A DNA stretch of 64,000 bases from Geotrypetes seraphini (lineage: Eukaryota; Chordata; Amphibia; Gymnophiona; Dermophiidae): contig NC_047096.1 in NCBI RefSeq assembly GCF_902459505.1, positions 11,222,001 to 11,286,000 on the forward strand. Direction: 5' to 3'. A program made the position numbers and the translations under genes. Under the pieces are notes generated by a model that saw only the letters and a list, made by a program, of their open reading frames with translations, was not told the DNA's origin and ran no database searches. Shown here piece after piece: positions 46,908 through 59,100 of the stretch. How positions within the stretch are numbered: position 1 is the stretch's first letter; every line of letters starts with the position of its first letter.

Positions 46908-47324
46908 AGTGAGGTCAGGTAGAGCTACACAAATGAGCGGCTCAGCGTGATAGATTCAGCAGGATCTTATGACCTGCTCTGGCTCTTCCTCATTTCATCT
47001 AAAAATATCCAGCCAGGTGAGGAGGGTCATCCTGATTCAGTAGTGTTCACTCCCAGGCCTCAAGGGCTGCAAACAGGTCAGGTTTCAGAGTATCCCTAAT
47101 AAATATGCATGAGAAATTTTCGTGCATACCATGTCCATTACTTACAAATCTATCTCACGCATCTTCATTATCCACCCAAAAACACAAGTCCAATTTGAAA
47201 TAAGTCAACTCCTCATTCAAAAAACTATTTTAAAAATGATGTGCTCAGACCCATAACCAAAATACCACAGGATAGGCAAGGGTTACCATGGGACCATCAT
47301 AGCCACCTAGGTCCCAGCAGCACA

Positions 47325-47685
47325 TCTCCCTCTCACCTCCTCCACCCACCTACCCAGGTTCAGCAGTACCTCTCCTCTCATCTCCCCACACATCTCAGCA
47401 GCACCTCTCCCTCTCACCTGTCCACCCATCTAGGTCCCAGTAGCACGTCTCCTTCTCACCTCCACCCACCCAGGTCCAGCAGCAGCTCTTCCTCTCACCT
47501 CCTCCACCCACCCACCCAGATTCAGCAGTACCTCTCCTCTCATCTCCCCACACATCTCAGCAGCACCTCTCCCTCTCACCTGTCCACCCAGCTAGGTCCC
47601 GTAGCATGTCTCCTTCTCACCTCCACCCATCCAGGTCCAGCAGCAGCTCTCCCTTTCACCTCCTCCCCGGGTGCAGCAGCTCCCT
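47325..47685. repeat. Pyrimidine-rich minisatellite, 162-bp unit, about two copies
   Basis: TTCAGCAGTACCTCTCCTC occurs at 47359 and 47521, and the following ~145 bases repeat with few changes. Within each unit shorter CAGCAGCACCTCTCC modules recur. The 181-codon open frame across it is a product of the repeat. Confidence 0.85.
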
Positions 47686-48050
47686 TGAGTTATTTCCATG
47701 AGATAGTGGAGGGTGTGGTGACTTGCCCAACTTCAAGAGTGTCTGTGGGAGCAGGGAGATTCATAACTTACTACTCTAAGTTCTAAGCTACTCCACACAT
47801 CAAATCTAATAGCAAGTGTCGCCTTTTTAAAAATGTACTAGGAAGAGAGGTTTGCTGATACAATGCTTCTGAACATGCCCATGCAATAGGGTCAGTTATG
47901 TAAACCTAGCAGCTCTCGGGCAGATAAGGGTCATGTCGATGCACCCAGGCTGCCCAGCTTCTCCCCTTCCTCTTCACACGCCACAGCATCTGTGCCACCA
48001 TCTTTAATTTTCCTTTCCAACACTGATTCGCACGTCTAAATTCTATGAAG

Positions 48051-48379
48051 CAGTGTCTCGCAAACTTTGCGAGCTGGCGGCACACTACATTGGGGCCGCG
48101 GCTCAAGGGCATCCGGAAGTGCATGGACATCGACGTGATGGCATCACACACGAGTGGCATCATGTTGACATGCGGAGGCCCTCCAGACGGGGCCCTGAGA
48201 CGCCAATAGGGGAGGGGGGGGGTGCTGAAAAAGAAAAAGCGCAGATAGGAGGAGAAAATCCGGGGAGGAGGAGAGGCTCCAGCACCGGCTGATTGCCTAC
48301 AGGGATGTGCCACCGCCTCCCCAGGGTTTGGCAACACACCTGGAGTCTCATGTGCCACGGCACACATTTTGCTATACTT
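48051..48379. mobile_element. hAT-type non-autonomous element with 8-bp target duplication
   Basis: Starts CAGTGTCTCGCAAACTTTG; ends ACATTTTGCTATACTT. Flanks CTATGAAG (48043-48050) and CTATAAAG (48380-48387). Same family as 26.56 kb. Confidence 0.75.
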
Positions 48380-48387
48380 CTATAAAG

Positions 48388-48755
48388 GATGCCTATGTTA
48401 GGCGTTGGTATGATCCTAAATTGATGCCTATATTAATTACTTAAACAAGCTCTTAATTGGGGAAAAAAAATCATAATAATTGGCCTACCCTAATAATAGG
48501 TGCCTACCCGATTCTATAAAAGGTGTGCACCTATCGTATGGTACCTGGTGGCACCCAACACCTATATTGGCATGTTTGGGTATAGAGACAGAGATGGGAG
48601 CCATTAGGTGCGATTCGGAAAAGAACTTAGGCAACTGCAATTTAGGTCAGTAAAACTCTGGCCTACACTACTGGCGCCTAAGCTTTGCGATAGGTGCGAT
48701 TCTCTAAATGGCGCCAATTTGGACGCCATTTAAAGAATCTGGCCCACAATTCTTG
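48388..48755. repeat. Dispersed repeat with GATTCTATAAA / GATTCTCTAAATGGCGCC motifs
   Basis: Shares TAGGTGCGATTCTCTAAATGGCGCC and GGCGCCTAAGC-type text with sequence at 17.0, 18.2 and 40.85 kb. Partly self-complementary; class unassigned. Confidence 0.45.
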
Positions 48756-48774
48756 TGTATGATATGGTCTTAAA

Positions 48775-49345
48775 GAACATAAGAATCGCCGCTGCTGGGT
48801 CAGACCAGCGGTCCATCGCGCCCAGCAGTCCGCTCACGCGGCGGCCCTCAGGTCAAAGACCAACGCCCTAACCGAGACCAGCCCTACCTGCGTTCGTTCT
48901 GGTTCAGCAGGAACTTGTCTAACTTTGTCTTGAATCCCTGGAGGGTGTTTCCCCCTATAACAGCCTCCGAAAGAGCATTCCAGCTCTCCACCACTCTCTG
49001 GGTGAAGAAGAACTTCCTTACGTTTGTACGGAATCTATTCACTTTCAACTTTAGAGAGTGCCCTCTTGTTCTCCCTACCTTGGAGAGGGTGAACAACCTG
49101 TCTTTATCTACTTTGTCTTGAATCCCTGGAGGGTGTTTCCCCCTATAACAGCCTCCGAAAGAGCATTCCAGCTCTCCACCACTCTCTGGCTGAAGAAGAA
49201 CTTCCTTACGTTTGTACGGAATCTATCCCCTTTTAACTTTAGAGAGCGCCCTCTCGTTCTTCCCACCTTGGAGAGGGTGAACAGTCTGTCGTCATCTACT
49301 AAGTCTATTCCCTTCATTATCTTGACTAAAGATACCATCTTGGAC
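48775..49345 (-). mobile_element. CR1-type LINE 3' fragment with an internal tandem duplication
   Basis: The - strand encodes LKLKVNRFRTNVRKFFFTQRVVESWNALSEAVIGGNTLQGFKTK. A block of about 189 bp is repeated (TTTGTCTTGAATCCCTGGAGG at about 48924 and again near 49113), so this segment of ORF2 occurs twice. The 3' tail (TTCTTATGTTCTTT) is at 48785-48775. Confidence 0.85.
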
Positions 49346-49349
49346 GCCG

Positions 49350-50640
49350 TGTCAGGATTTATTGTATGTGGGGATGCACTAAAGTCAGCAATCGTCGCTA
49401 AACCTGTTTTCACAACTTTAGCAACAATCGCTATTACCGTGTTTTTCCCCTCGATCGCCCATTTCCGATCCGGCCATACAAATTAGTCTTTTCTGTTCTC
49501 TTACAGTGTATGCGTATATGATGTTGTCTGAAAAACCACAATGCACTATGGTACAAAAATAGAGCTTTTTATTATCGCCCTTGGGTACATACAGGCATTT
49601 GTAAAGAAAATTCCTGGGGTTCAGTCCATTCAAGGCAGGAATCGCTCCGACGCACAGGGCAGATTCCAAGCGCTGCCTAAACCCTCGCTCAGAACGGGTG
49701 AATCCCAGAAGGAAATGTCCTGTAGGTCCATCCTGCCACTGCCACACTTTCCTGGCACAATGCGCTAATTTTGGAGGGCGATCCTGCGCCCAATCCCTCT
49801 TGTGCCATTGCTGGAATTCACAGTCAAGTGTCATGTAGCTGCCCTCAGGAATAGGGGCAGCATATCCACGTTAAAATTCACAGAGTGCAAACAAAATTAA
49901 AATCAGATTATCAAAGCCTTATGGTTAGAGCATTGGCCCCAGGTAAAGGAGAAGGTTACAGGATACACGTTCAAGATTCACCTGTACCACTTAAGGGTAA
50001 AGCTATCAACAAGTGGTATTGTTAAAACATGTTTATTTTAATGTTAACCCCAGTTATTAGTAACAGGAGTTAGTGGTAAATTGATCATTTCCCCATTTAG
50101 TGTAAAGAGTATCAGTCTCTGGTAAGCAGAGCTGATATTGTGATGTCATAATGACGCATTCCACCAATGCCTAAGAGCCAACCTCATCAGTGATGTCACA
50201 ATGCCTTGATTCCCCTCATTTTTTATTACATACAGCTTTAATTAAGGGGCCACTGTTAAGGCAGGTTATTTTACTGTTAATCTCATCTATTATTAACTAG
50301 ATCTCATTGCATAAAATAGGACCCTTTGCTAAATTAGTACGAGTTGGTGGTAAAATAGCATCTTAATATTAGCCCCTTTGATAACTAGGCCCCTTAATCT
50401 TCACAAAGGTTGGCAATAAGGTGCTAGTCTTACTGTGGCTTTCTCTGGTTATTATTATCTATACTGTGGTGTAAACATTAGAAATATCTTAAGAAAAGTA
50501 GTGTCCCTTTACTAGAGTTCCGGTTACGGAAGCCTAACTCCACGGTAAACAAACGACCTATCACATTCAACATTTTTTTTTTTACATCAAATGATTTGCC
50601 GAGGGCTTCTGCTGATATTCTGTCTCTAACAGACCTGTAA
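49350..50640. other. No gene seen
   Basis: Includes a probable relative of the 61.2 kb element near 50100-50215 (GATGTCATAATGACGCATTCC and CAGTGATGTCACAATG). No supported frame. Confidence 0.45.
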
Positions 50641-50650
50641 ACACATCTGG

Positions 50651-50935
50651 AGTAGGGCTGCCAGATTTCCTCTTTAAAAAAAAAAAAAAAAAAGAGAACA
50701 CCTGGCTCCGCCCCTTTCCACCCCCAGCCACGCCCACACACAAAACTCCTGCGTCCTTTCCCGAGGTCTAGAGGGCCTCTGCGCATGCGAGGACATCGAC
50801 GCCCTGCACAGAGGGATTCCAGACGGGGCCCCCGAGCTCAGGGACTTCCATAACCCAGCCAAACTGTCGGGTTTTGGAAATCCCTCCAGGCACCTGGACG
50901 GTCGTCTAAAAAGAGGACCCCAGACGTTTCAGCCG
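50651..50935. mobile_element. hAT-type TAGGG-family element, truncated on one side
   Basis: TAGGGCTGCCAGATTTCCTC at the left, an A-run, a CG-rich middle with GCGCATGCGAGGACATCG as in the 53.8 kb and 0.02 kb copies, then GGTCGTCTAAAAAGAGGACC on the right. Confidence 0.5.
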
Positions 50936-51492
50936 ATTGAACTGATTTCTCCGGTTCGGTTCTTAGTGTCTGAGAGGCAGAGGAGGGAGGGGGGGGTCAG
51001 CCGCAGTCCTGCTCTCTCCTCCCAGGCTCATGTCCTTGCGTTGAAAAAGTGGGGCCTCCATCAACCTTTGCTGCACCCAGAAATGTCAGCAGATGACTCC
51101 AGAGATGCGTTTTAGTCTGGACTCGAGCTTCCTTCCAGTGTACCTGTGTCACTGTCCTGTTAAAATAAGAATCACAATCCTATTAGGCACTCTATAATAT
51201 CAATCCACTCAAAGATTTTTCAAATTCTTGTTTAAATTTATATCATGCTTTATGAAGCAGCTTATGATACTTTTAAAAGCCATTTGTCCGCTTGTTGGTT
51301 CCTGCAGTATAATGTGGCAGCGCTCGTCACTGGATCACCCAAATGTGCCCTCTATTCTATTCTCTTTTTTTCTTTTTTATATTCTTCACACTGTTTCTAA
51401 TTCTAATTTTTCATACTGTTTCTGTGCTCTTTAATAAATATATAAATATGCTAATATCTTTAAAGTCATTTCCAGAATCTTTGTCATGACCT

Positions 51493-51982
51493 CATCCACC
51501 CCTATTTTCATTTAGATTTTTTTATATTCTCCCTTTTTTAGATATAACTTTATCATTTTTTTTTTTTTAACTTTTATTTTTTATATCTTTATTAATATTA
51601 ATAAACTTGAAACTTGGAATTGTAGAAAGTGGCTTCTAACATTTAAGTACCAAGATTGCGTCTACAAATGCAAATAAATACCAATATTACAGTTACAAAC
51701 TATCCCTTGGATTCTATTCATCGATTCGATCGGATTCTATCGACGACCTATGTGAATGGACGATGAGAAACTTCCTCAAACTAAACAGGTCGACGACGGG
51801 AATACTACGTATGGTTCGGAGACCATAACTCTCAACCTAGCACAGCACTAGAACTGCCGAAAGCAATTCCTCCAAAGCACCGGACTCCATCTTAAACAAT
51901 TGAGGTTCAATAAAGACCAGTCCTGACCCAGGACAGTAGCACAGTCTGTTCTAATACCATATCTAGGGCTCCTTTTACTGAG
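51493..51982. repeat. Local duplication, copy 1 (beyond BCL2L14 exon 5)
   Basis: About 490 bp nearly identical to 58231-58716 in the same orientation, from CATCCACCCCTATTTTC to GGGCTCCTTTTACTG. The last ~17 bases belong to the palindromic element that follows. No recognised coding content; a few AT-rich indels separate the copies. Confidence 0.92.
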
Positions 51983-52057
51983 CTGCAATAGCGGTTCTAG
52001 CACGCGCTACTATTCTGCGCGCTAAAAACGCTATCACGGTTTAGTAAAAGGAGCCCT
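51973..52057. mobile_element. Palindromic CTCCTTTTACT-family miniature element, short copy
   Basis: AGGGCTCCTTTTACTGAG pairs with TTTAGTAAAAGGAGCCCTTAG; the middle holds GCACGCGCTA / GCGCGCTAAAAACGC. About 85 bp. Confidence 0.8.
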
Positions 52058-52345
52058 TAGTCTATTGGAACTCATCAGCGATGGCCACGTGCAAATTTAG
52101 CACATCTTCGCTACTCTCCACCAACCTCATTTGCAGGAGCATTTTTGGGGAGAATGACTCGTTCTCTTTAAAATCGCTACTACAACGGCTGCGACAGCGG
52201 CCCGTCGGTTTTTAACATGAATTTTCGAGAATCTAGCCCTTGGTGACCCATTCCCTCTGCCAGGCAGTTTGTGTTGGGAGGGGCAGAGCCTGGCAGGCCA
52301 CGAGTGCGTACCGCGTTCAAAAGACGGTCACTGCGATGCACTAAG

Positions 52346-52508
52346 GGCTCCTTTTACTAAGGTGCGCTAGCGTTTTTAGCGCACGCAGGAACTTACCACG
52401 CGCTACGCTTCTAGAACTAACGCCAGCTCAATGCTGCACGCAGCAATGTAGCACGCGCTATTCTGCAAGTTAAAGCCCTTTCGCACCTTAGTAAAAGGAG
52501 CCCTAAGT
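52346..52508. mobile_element. Palindromic CTCCTTTTACTAAGG-family miniature element
   Basis: TAAGGGCTCCTTTTACTAAG pairs with CTTAGTAAAAGGAGCCCTAA; the interior has GCGCTAGCGTTTTTAGCGC. The flanking TAA on both sides hints at a 3-bp target as used by PIF/Harbinger elements; that assignment is inference. Confidence 0.8.
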
Positions 52509-52871
52509 CAGCTCAGTCGAGAGCAAGGAAAGAAATATTGTACTCCGCCTAGAAGCTGATTATGGAGCGGAATATAAATGTTGAAATAAATAAATACTGG
52601 ACACTTGAGAGGGAAGAAAAGGGGAGATGTTGGACATGGAGGGGAGGTTAGGTCTTAAGCCATCTTGGGGGGTGGTTGAAGTATTGCTTAGGATATCAGA
52701 TACAAATGAACGGGGCAGAGTTCCTCCATGGACCCTAATAGAGATCTACAGAAATTATCATTTTGAACCGAATATATTTGGTGGGAAAATGGAAAGCAGA
52801 GAAGGAAACGGCAGACAAATGCTTCACCATTACCCCTGAGCACTTTCATGTACCTGGCAAGGCAAGTACCC

Positions 52872-53174
52872 TCAGGGGTCCTGAGGCGTAGACCTTACAC
52901 TCAGCAAACTTACCCAGCCCTTCTTGCAGTAGAACTGGGCGAATGTATCCTGGAGGTACTGGGTCCCAAATCCCATGACTCTGCTGACCGGATAGTTGCA
53001 GATGCCTGCCACCTTGGCCGTCAAGTGCACTGAGAAGGCGAATTTCATCTCCTCGGGCGTTCTCTCGCCAACCGTGCTCTTCACTTCCTTGTCCAAGTAG
53101 GCGTCTGCCAACTGCTTGAAAGTTGAGTAGGACATGTCTTGGAAGAAACTGTTAAGCTTGGGATCATCCCTGAT
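52872..53174 (-). CDS. BCL2L14: BCL2L14 exon 5: C-terminal BCL-2 fold portion and stop
   Basis: The exon begins after ACAG and encodes 100 residues and a TGA stop. It matches the human C-terminus along its whole length: SFFQDMSYSTFK with GHFQDGLSYSVFK, VHLTAKVAGICNYPVSRVMGFGTQYL with VIDVTAKLTAIDNHPMNRVLGFGTKYL, and GWVSLL with GWEKIL. The 3' UTR continues to lower coordinates. No convincing poly(A) signal was found on this strand before the repeat-rich sequence below about 52.5 kb, so the transcript end is not defined. Confidence 0.92.
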   Translation of the reverse strand: MRDDPKLNSFFQDMSYSTFKQLADAYLDKEVKSTVGERTPEEMKFAFSVHLTAKVAGICNYPVSRVMGFGTQYLQDTFAQFYCKKGWVSLLSVRSTPQDP

Positions 53175-56100
53175 CTGTTTCATTTCATGAGAAAACGGGG
53201 GAAGTAGTATTTAATATTGTATATCTAGAAGCCTTGTCGCACAACACATTTCAAATCCTAAGGTTTCAAAGTCAACTATCTCACCACAAAGCAACCATTA
53301 GAATTCTTAGCAGTTGGTGCTCTTGAATCTGAGCTCTGAATACGCAGGACGTGAATCCGTGCAGCGCGACCAAAGTTGTGTGCACAAATCTGTGCGCATT
53401 GCTGGTTTGCGCATGCAACTTAATTGTTTAACGAGCCAATCAGCACTAATAATTAGCAAATGGCAAGTGATACCTGGCACCAGTTGGACTTTACACACTT
53501 TCTAAGCACAGCTTTCTAAGCAGATTCTATGAAGTGGTATGCATAAATTCTAGTGTGTGGATCTCAAAGGGGGGTGTGGCCAGGGGAGGAGCATGGATGG
53601 GTCATGGGCATTACTAAAATTTAGGCACATTGTTATACAAGATGCTCAATCTCCACACAACTTAGGTTCAGGTATTTAAGCCTGGTTTTCACTGCCACAC
53701 ATGTGATTCTATAAACTGCACCTAACTTCAGAGGCATTTTATAGAACTGGGCTAAGCACTGTCCTTTTTAAGCGCCTTTTTAGTTACGGTAACCAGTTGT
53801 CCGGATACGTCCTCCTTTTCAGGACATGTCCGGGGGGTCCGGACGGCTTTTCTAATGCCTCCTCAAATCGCGTCGGGCAGGGAGGAAGTCCGTGCATTCG
53901 CGGATACCTCATGATGACATCGCATGCCATTCGTGCACGCCACGTGCTGACATCATGCGCATGCACGCATGTGTGCGGCATCTGTTCATCCGCAGACTTC
54001 CTCCCTGCCCGACAAGAGCAGGCAGCGGGGGTGGGGCCAGAGCGGGACTGGGAGCGGGATTAAGGCTTTACTGGGTGGAGATGGGCAGAACTGGAGGGCC
54101 TGGGGGTAGGTCTAGGGGGGGGGGGGTCCGGATTTTCCAACTGGAAAATCTGGCAACCCTATTTTTAGTGCCGATTTATTAGGCCCTAAATTCACTAGAA
54201 TTTTTTTTTTTCCCTGGATACTTTTCTTAGATTAGGAGACATAAAAAGTGCATAGATCAGAACCAATGTTGTTCTAAGCAGAACTTCAATGGAGCCAGGA
54301 TTCTGTGCATCCCACTCACCTTTTGATTCCACTGGTCCCCTTTACGCTGGAGCAGAGTCGCTATTCTCCTTATCAAGGCTTCTAGAAAAAAAAGAGAAAA
54401 CCCATACATTTTAGTATTTTGCTCTCTTAGGCAATGAAATCGCAAGGCACAGGCGGAATAGAAATCCCTAATGTAATGTAATGTAAATAAAACATGCCCT
54501 AGTAAGCCACAATGGCAAGAATCATTTAGTGATGGGGAGCCAGAAGAGCTGAGTTCAAATCTTTCCACTGTCCCTGGGGACCTTGGACTCACTGCATTTG
54601 TGTTCAATGTGTTGCAAAGTTTAGCTTTATTAGTTTTGCTTGACTGCCTTTCAGACTGAACTACCAAGGAGGGATTTAGAACAATCAACATATCGGACTA
54701 ATAAACTAAACGTCCAGATAAAGCGCTCTGGCGGTATACCAAATTCCACGAAAGAAAGAAAGAAAATAGGACAGTAACCTACATAAAGTAACAGGTACAA
54801 CTCTAAAAATAAAGACAGAGAAGGGAGTAATCTGCAAGGAGCAGTAGGTTAAACCCTGAAAATAAAGGAGGGTAACCTGCACAGAGTGGAAAGTATAGTC
54901 TCAGCCACCTTACTGGGCAGACTAGATGGGCTGGGCTAGGGTTACCGGATGTCTGGCTAGTGCACCTTAGTAAAAGGACCCCTATGTTACTATGTAAGAT
55001 ACCTGCATGCCCTCAAGACCTGTGGTACAAGAAAGAACTTTAAAACAGTCAGATAGAATGGATCAGGACTCAATACTTTGAAGAGAAAAAAAAAAAGAAA
55101 CAGGTAAATTTAGAGAGGGAAGAAGCTTTAAATCAAGTGAAAAATATAATTTGTATTTTGGATGCACGGAAAACCCCTTTCACGAGTGGATTCAGAGTCC
55201 AGGATAGGAGAGAACACGTTTTACTCGCTCACATGTACATGGCAAAAAGAAATATCCTCATATCTGGGCACAGGGTGTGGTTTAATTAATTAACTGTATT
55301 TCTACACAGACTGGACTAACCAGTTTTTTGATCTCCATCATCAGGAAGGTCCCCGTCCGTGCTTTGTTTTCGGCTTCCATCCTGCAGGGCCTCGTTCTCC
55401 TGAACGATAAGCTCTATCTCCTTAGATACTTTACTGCAGTAAATGTCAGAGTTCTGCTTGCCTGGAAAAGAGGAAGAGCCGAGGTCTTCACACGCTGTCA
55501 TAAAAGAATGACATCAAAGAAGCAGTGTCTTCAGAGCCACCATTTATTCGTGTCACCTTTTTTTTTTATTCATTTCTCTGACACCATAAAAAGAAAATTC
55601 TGGAGTACAGTTTTCTAAAAACACATTTATATCCCAGCTTACTCCTCCCACTGTACAAACATAAACTATTTGCATTCCCAAAAGTAGTCCACTATGGACA
55701 GGGCTGGAAACCATCATTTGACCTTGAGGGGAAACATTGCTCCCAGACATTCACTTGGCTTTTATGGTGCAAGGATTCACTATACATGTGAGTGATTTAT
55801 CTGCATCTATAAATAAGCCGTAGTCTGCCGATATCGTATGAGGGTAAGAAAAAGCTATACAGAGAGAAGGCAGAGCTGCAAGTGACCCAGTTCCTGGAGG
55901 AAGACTTTAGCCCAGTCCTGGCTTTTAAGGTGTCCTTCCATGCCCAGATGCATTTTCATACCTGTAATGTTGATTCCAAAGGGAGGGAGGGGGGACACGT
56001 GCCACAATTACAGGAAGAGTAAGGTTTGCAAGTCTCAGCAGTGACCTAAAAAGTTGCCCAAAAACTGGGTCACTCGGCAACTTTCTGAAAGGATGACTCA

Positions 56101-59100
56101 GTCAGGCGTGCCACAAACACTCATTCCAGAGCAAGCCATTCAGCCTCAGAACCATGTGCTTTGAACTTCTTGCTTTGAACTTCGGAGCACTTTCTTCTCA
56201 ACCTAGGGAAACTCAGGGCAAGCTGGACCACAGGCCAACAGGAAGATCCCACAACATTATTAAATGGTCACAATTCTGCTGCCAGACTCTACAAGTCCAG
56301 ACAAGAAACACAAAAATCTATCGTGTGCAGAGCCGTCAGCTTAATAAGAAAGAAAAATGGCCCCATGCTCCCTCCCGAACAATACTACCACCTCTCAGAC
56401 CATTTCATTTACAGACAACGGTAGCATAAGCCTGCCAACTGGGCCCAGGTTCTCAGGACAGGGTTGATCCATTCCTGGGTTTACTCCCAGTGCATGCTGG
56501 GATTTGTAACCTTGCTTTCTTTTTCATAGAGAAGGCAATGGAGAAATCAGAACTACAAGTCCCTGCATGCAACAGGGTAAACCCAGGTCTGGATCAACCC
56601 TGTCTTGTAAATCTGGGTCCAGTTGGCAGTCTTATGCTACTGCTGTCTTGATCAACTTCTCTCCGCCCCCTCCAAAAATGACCCCCACACCAAAAATAAA
56701 ATGATATTTTAGTGTGTGGGTGGCACAAGTGACTGCAAAAGTGACTTTTTAACCTGAAGTCAGCATGCATTATTGTTTGCTGCAGTTTAGTAAAAGGATC
56801 CTTGTGTGTTTACTAGCAAACAGTACAGGCACCACCGTGTGGGTTTTTTTTTTTTAAACCAGGTGAATTAATTGAAAAAAAAAATCATGGCTGTGATATC
56901 CTACACAGGCCCTCTATTACAAAGGCGCACTAAGCGTTTTAGCGCAGATTTGGTGTGCTAAATCAGCATGTGCGCTAACCGCCAATGTGTCCATAGAATA
57001 GCAAGCATTAGCGTGTAGCACGTGTATAGCGCTCGCTGAAAAGCTTAGCGCACCTTTGTCAAAGAGGGGGACAGTACAGTGTCTGGGGAAAAAAATGGGA
57101 CCCCTTATATACGCCCTCCTTTACTCATATAAGCATCGGAGAAGTTACCGCCGCCGGCGCTAAAACCCACGCTACGCGTTAGTGAAGGAGGTAGGATAGT
57201 TTCAAAATACTTTGTAACTGTTTAAACTTTTCCTATGACCTTTGAAAATACATTAGTTTCATGGGAGGTGGGGGGGGGGGGGTTTCTTAGTTAATTCACA
57301 ATTTGAGTTCTAAGTGTCCTTCTTCGACCCTGACACATCGCAGTGTTCAAAGCCACCAAGCTGTCGACTCAGTGAATTCTAGGGTTTCATCTATTGTTCT
57401 CGCTGGAGCTCCCAACTGTTACAAAATAAAACACCCAGAAATGTTTCAAGTTTCGGGCAGAAATTTCCGCCGCCGTGGGATGTTTTGGGGTTATGTGTGA
57501 AAATGTTGAGGGTCTTGTTTGTACCGGACACGGTGTACAATGTATCGCATGGTAACATTTCATGGGCTGCAGCGGTGTTCTGACCTACACATCGGCTCAT
57601 CTCCGCCCTAGTGTGTAGGAGCAAGGGATAGGGAAGGCTACAGTGGCCTTGAAATGGTTTTTTTTTTCCCACTGCATAATCATTAAATAAACTTCTAAGA
57701 AACATTGTATTGCGCTCTTGAGTTCTACAGTAGCACAAACCAGTCTGAAATGGGAATACAGTGTTGTAATAGAGCAAAGCCACCAAACTGGGCCAGTAGA
57801 TTAAGCAAGTGGTTTATGTGGTTTCACATCACAAAGGCCTCGTGACACTCACACTCAAACTTAAAACATACATATTTGCAGCTAATTTAATTTCAGTTTA
57901 AACAAAATCCCATAGGACCTATTTTTATCTAAAGCAGGGCTTTCACAATTAATGCACAGATTTTAATGTTTTGCAACAACGAAAACGCCAAAATCTCCCA
58001 CAGGGAACAAGGAAAATCCCAAAACAAAGAAAAACTGTGGAAACAAAGCTCCCGATAAAAAGAACTGTAATAACAAATATTCTTCACAGATAAAAGTAAC
58101 GTAGGCGATATAAAATCAATCCAAATGATACACAGCAAAGGGCGGTGGTGAAGACCCGACCTGTGTTTTGGTCCGATGGAAATACACCACAAAATTTAAT
58201 GTTGAGACATTTGTAGCTTACGATACACCCCATCCACCCCTATTTTCATTTAGATTTTTTTATATTCTCCCTTTTTTAGATATAACTTTTTTATCTTTTT
58301 TTTTTATCTTTTTTTTTTATATCTTTATTAATATTAATAAACTTGAAACTTGGAATTGTAGAAAGTGGCTTCTAACATTTAAGTACCAAGATTGCGTCTA
58401 CAAATGCAAATAAATACCAATATTACAGTTACAAACTATCCCTTGGATTCTATTCATCGATTCGATCGGATTCTATCGACGACCTAAGTGAATGGACGAT
58501 GAGAAACTTCCTCAAACTAAACAGGTCGACGATGGGAATACTACATATGGTTCGGAGACCATAACTCTCAACCTAGCACAGCACTAGAACTGCCGAAGGC
58601 AATTCCTCCAAAGCACTGGACTCCATCTTAAACAATTGAGGTTCAATAAAGACCAGTCCTGACCCAGGACAGTAGCACAGTCTGTTCTAATACCATATCT
58701 AGGGCTCCTTATACTGTATCCAGCGTTCCACATTGTTGTCCACACACATTTGGATGACTCCACGCAAACTTAATTTTTGTGGTGTATTTCCATCGGACCC
58801 CAGAGGAAGGTTTTCCAACCGAAACACGTACCGTGTCGGGCCCGCACCACCAGTCTTTGCTGCGTACTATTTGGATTGATTTTGTATTGCCTGCATTGCT
58901 TTTATCTGTGATGAATATTTGTTATTAAAAATTTTTTTTATCAAGAGCATCGTTTCCACCGGTTTTCTTTGTTTTCGGATTTTAATGTTTCTCCACTTAT
59001 AAACACACCTCCTGTCATGTACAGAAAGCCTGTTTCTAGTGGGCGCCCACTGTGCATTCATTTTCTCTCTCTTTCATCCTCTGAAGATCACGACGGAAAT

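Noticed and set aside
47241-47786. 181-codon frame rich in Ser, Pro and His
   Set aside because: Encoded by the 162-bp minisatellite; no splice signals or homology.
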